Assembly: GCA_900552015.1 (NCBI GenBank)
Contig: URXY01000051.1
Coordinates: forward strand, 1 to 14,227
Direction: 5' to 3'
From: an uncultured Eubacteriales bacterium
GTDB taxonomy: Bacteria; Bacillota; Clostridia; Oscillospirales; Oscillospiraceae
Length of the DNA: 14,227 nucleotides
Each line of letters opens with the position of its first letter. The first letter of the stretch is position 1. Below, piece after piece: positions 13,429 to 14,227 of the stretch. Made by a program: the position numbers and the translations under genes. The notes under the pieces are model-generated. The model had not been told where the DNA came from and searched no databases. It saw only the letters and a list, made by a program, of their open reading frames with translations.

Positions 13429-14227
13429 ATGAATACACAGATTATTGCCATAGCCAACCAAAAAGGTGGTGTCGGCAAAACAACCACTTGTGCCAATCTT
13501 GGAATTGGTCTGGCGCAGTCCGGGAAGAAAGTCCTTCTGATTGACGGAGACCCACAGGGAAGCCTGACCATCAGCTTGGGCAATCCCCAGCCTGATAAGC
13601 TGCCCTTTACACTGTCAGACGCTATGGGCCGTATTTTGATGGATGAACCAATTCGTCCCGGCGAGGGTATCCTGCACCACCCTGAGGGCGTAGACCTGAT
13701 GCCTGCGGACATCCAGCTATCTGGTATGGAGGTATCTCTGGTAAACGCTATGAGCCGAGAAACCATTCTGCGACAATATCTGGACACGCTGAAGGGGCAA
13801 TACTCCCATATCCTTATTGATTGCCAGCCCTCCCTGGGTATGCTTACGGTCAATGCACTGGCTGCCGCTAATAGGGTTATAATCCCCGTCCAGGCAGAGT
13901 ATCTTCCAGCTAAAGGTTTGGAGCAGCTTTTGCAAACTATCAATAAGGTTCGCAGACAAATCAATCCCAAGCTGCAAATTGATGGGATTCTGCTGACGAT
14001 GGTAGACAGCCGAACCAATTTTGCCAAAGAAATCTCCGCTCTTCTGCGCGAAACCTATGGCAGTAAGATCAAGGTGTTTACATCAGAAATTCCTCATTCT
14101 GTCAGGGCTAAAGAAATCAGTGCTGAAGGAAAAAGCATTTATGCCCATGATCCTAATGGCAAAGTGGCTGAGGGCTACAAAAATCTGACGAAGGAGGTGT
14201 TGAAACTTGAAAAGCAGCGCGAAAAAA
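13429..14227 (+). CDS. parA: ParA-family partition ATPase of the mobile element (3' end outside the window)
   Basis: The first 266 codons are visible. The product begins MNTQIIAIANQKGGVGKTTT, with the deviant Walker A KGGVGKTT (residues 12-19), followed by LLIDGDPQGSLT (Walker A') and HILIDCQPSLG (Walker B region). This is a ParA/Soj/MinD-type ATPase that, with ParB, segregates low-copy DNA. GAGGTG lies five bases before the ATG. Base composition is more AT-rich than in the chromosomal genes to the left, consistent with transfer. From memory, such parA-parB pairs are common in Clostridia integrative conjugative elements of the Tn1549 type; no conjugation gene is visible here to confirm that. 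Confidence 0.92.
   Translation, partial: MNTQIIAIANQKGGVGKTTTCANLGIGLAQSGKKVLLIDGDPQGSLTISLGNPQPDKLPFTLSDAMGRILMDEPIRPGEGILHHPEGVDLMPADIQLSGMEVSLVNAMSRETILRQYLDTLKGQYSHILIDCQPSLGMLTVNALAAANRVIIPVQAEYLPAKGLEQLLQTINKVRRQINPKLQIDGILLTMVDSRTNFAKEISALLRETYGSKIKVFTSEIPHSVRAKEISAEGKSIYAHDPNGKVAEGYKNLTKEVLKLEKQREK
14207..14227 (+). CDS. Possible start of parB (seven codons visible)
   Basis: A perfect AAGGAGGTG at 14191-14199 inside the end of parA precedes a TTG at 14207, seven bases on, which opens a frame reading M(L)KSSAKK in a phase different from parA. An overlapping parB with a basic start is expected right after parA in such elements. Only seven codons are seen, so this rests mainly on the ribosome binding site and context. 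Confidence 0.4.

Noticed and set aside
13302..14027. 241-residue minus-strand frame opposite parA
   Set aside because: The plus strand carries an unmistakable Walker A ATPase; the minus frame has no motif or start signal.
1..14227. CRISPR array, insertion sequence or rRNA genes
   Set aside because: No regularly spaced repeats, no transposase frame with terminal inverted repeats, and no rRNA-like sequence was seen.

Overview
The window looks like chromosomal DNA of a GC-rich, low-oxygen Firmicute, most likely a gut Clostridia of the Oscillospiraceae type. This is inferred from family content, AGGAGG-type ribosome binding sites, sigma-A promoters and U-tract terminators; no rRNA or marker gene is present to prove it. 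Near the right end the host chromosome meets an integrated mobile element.

Left part (1-4947). The first 97 bases hold the start of an exported protein read leftwards. Its near-consensus promoter is bracketed by two Fur-family-like palindromes, so it is probably metal-regulated. Then come two leftward units. One is a Ktr potassium uptake pair (ktrB, ktrA), with a clear promoter and terminator. The other is a translationally coupled pair: a protein resembling DUF6076 (five cysteines and an AT-hook-like tail) followed by a sigma-70-like factor. The sigma factor's C-terminal end appears to continue in another frame.

Middle part (5014-8275). A leftward PucR/CdaR-type regulator faces a rightward unit of a KdgT-type permease (interrupted by a one-base frameshift) and an acetolactate decarboxylase. 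A 17-bp palindrome lies in the divergent gap.

Right-middle part (8309-12966). A leftward LysR-type regulator faces a rightward SLC13/ArsB-like permease and a cytidylate-kinase-like protein, with a nested inverted repeat at the permease promoter. A class I aminotransferase follows with its own promoter, an upstream inverted repeat and a terminator.

Junction (12995-14227). The 3' part of a tRNA, from the anticodon loop (CCT, Arg) through CCA, lies on the minus strand beside its probable native terminator. It has no 5' half. This fits an attachment site left by an element integrated into a tRNA-Arg gene. The element should lie to the right, starting with repeat-rich end DNA, a terminator-like hairpin, parA and the start of a probable parB.

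Both apparent frameshifts (sigma factor and permease) can be repaired by adding one G to a run of G, so homopolymer assembly errors must be excluded before biology is inferred.
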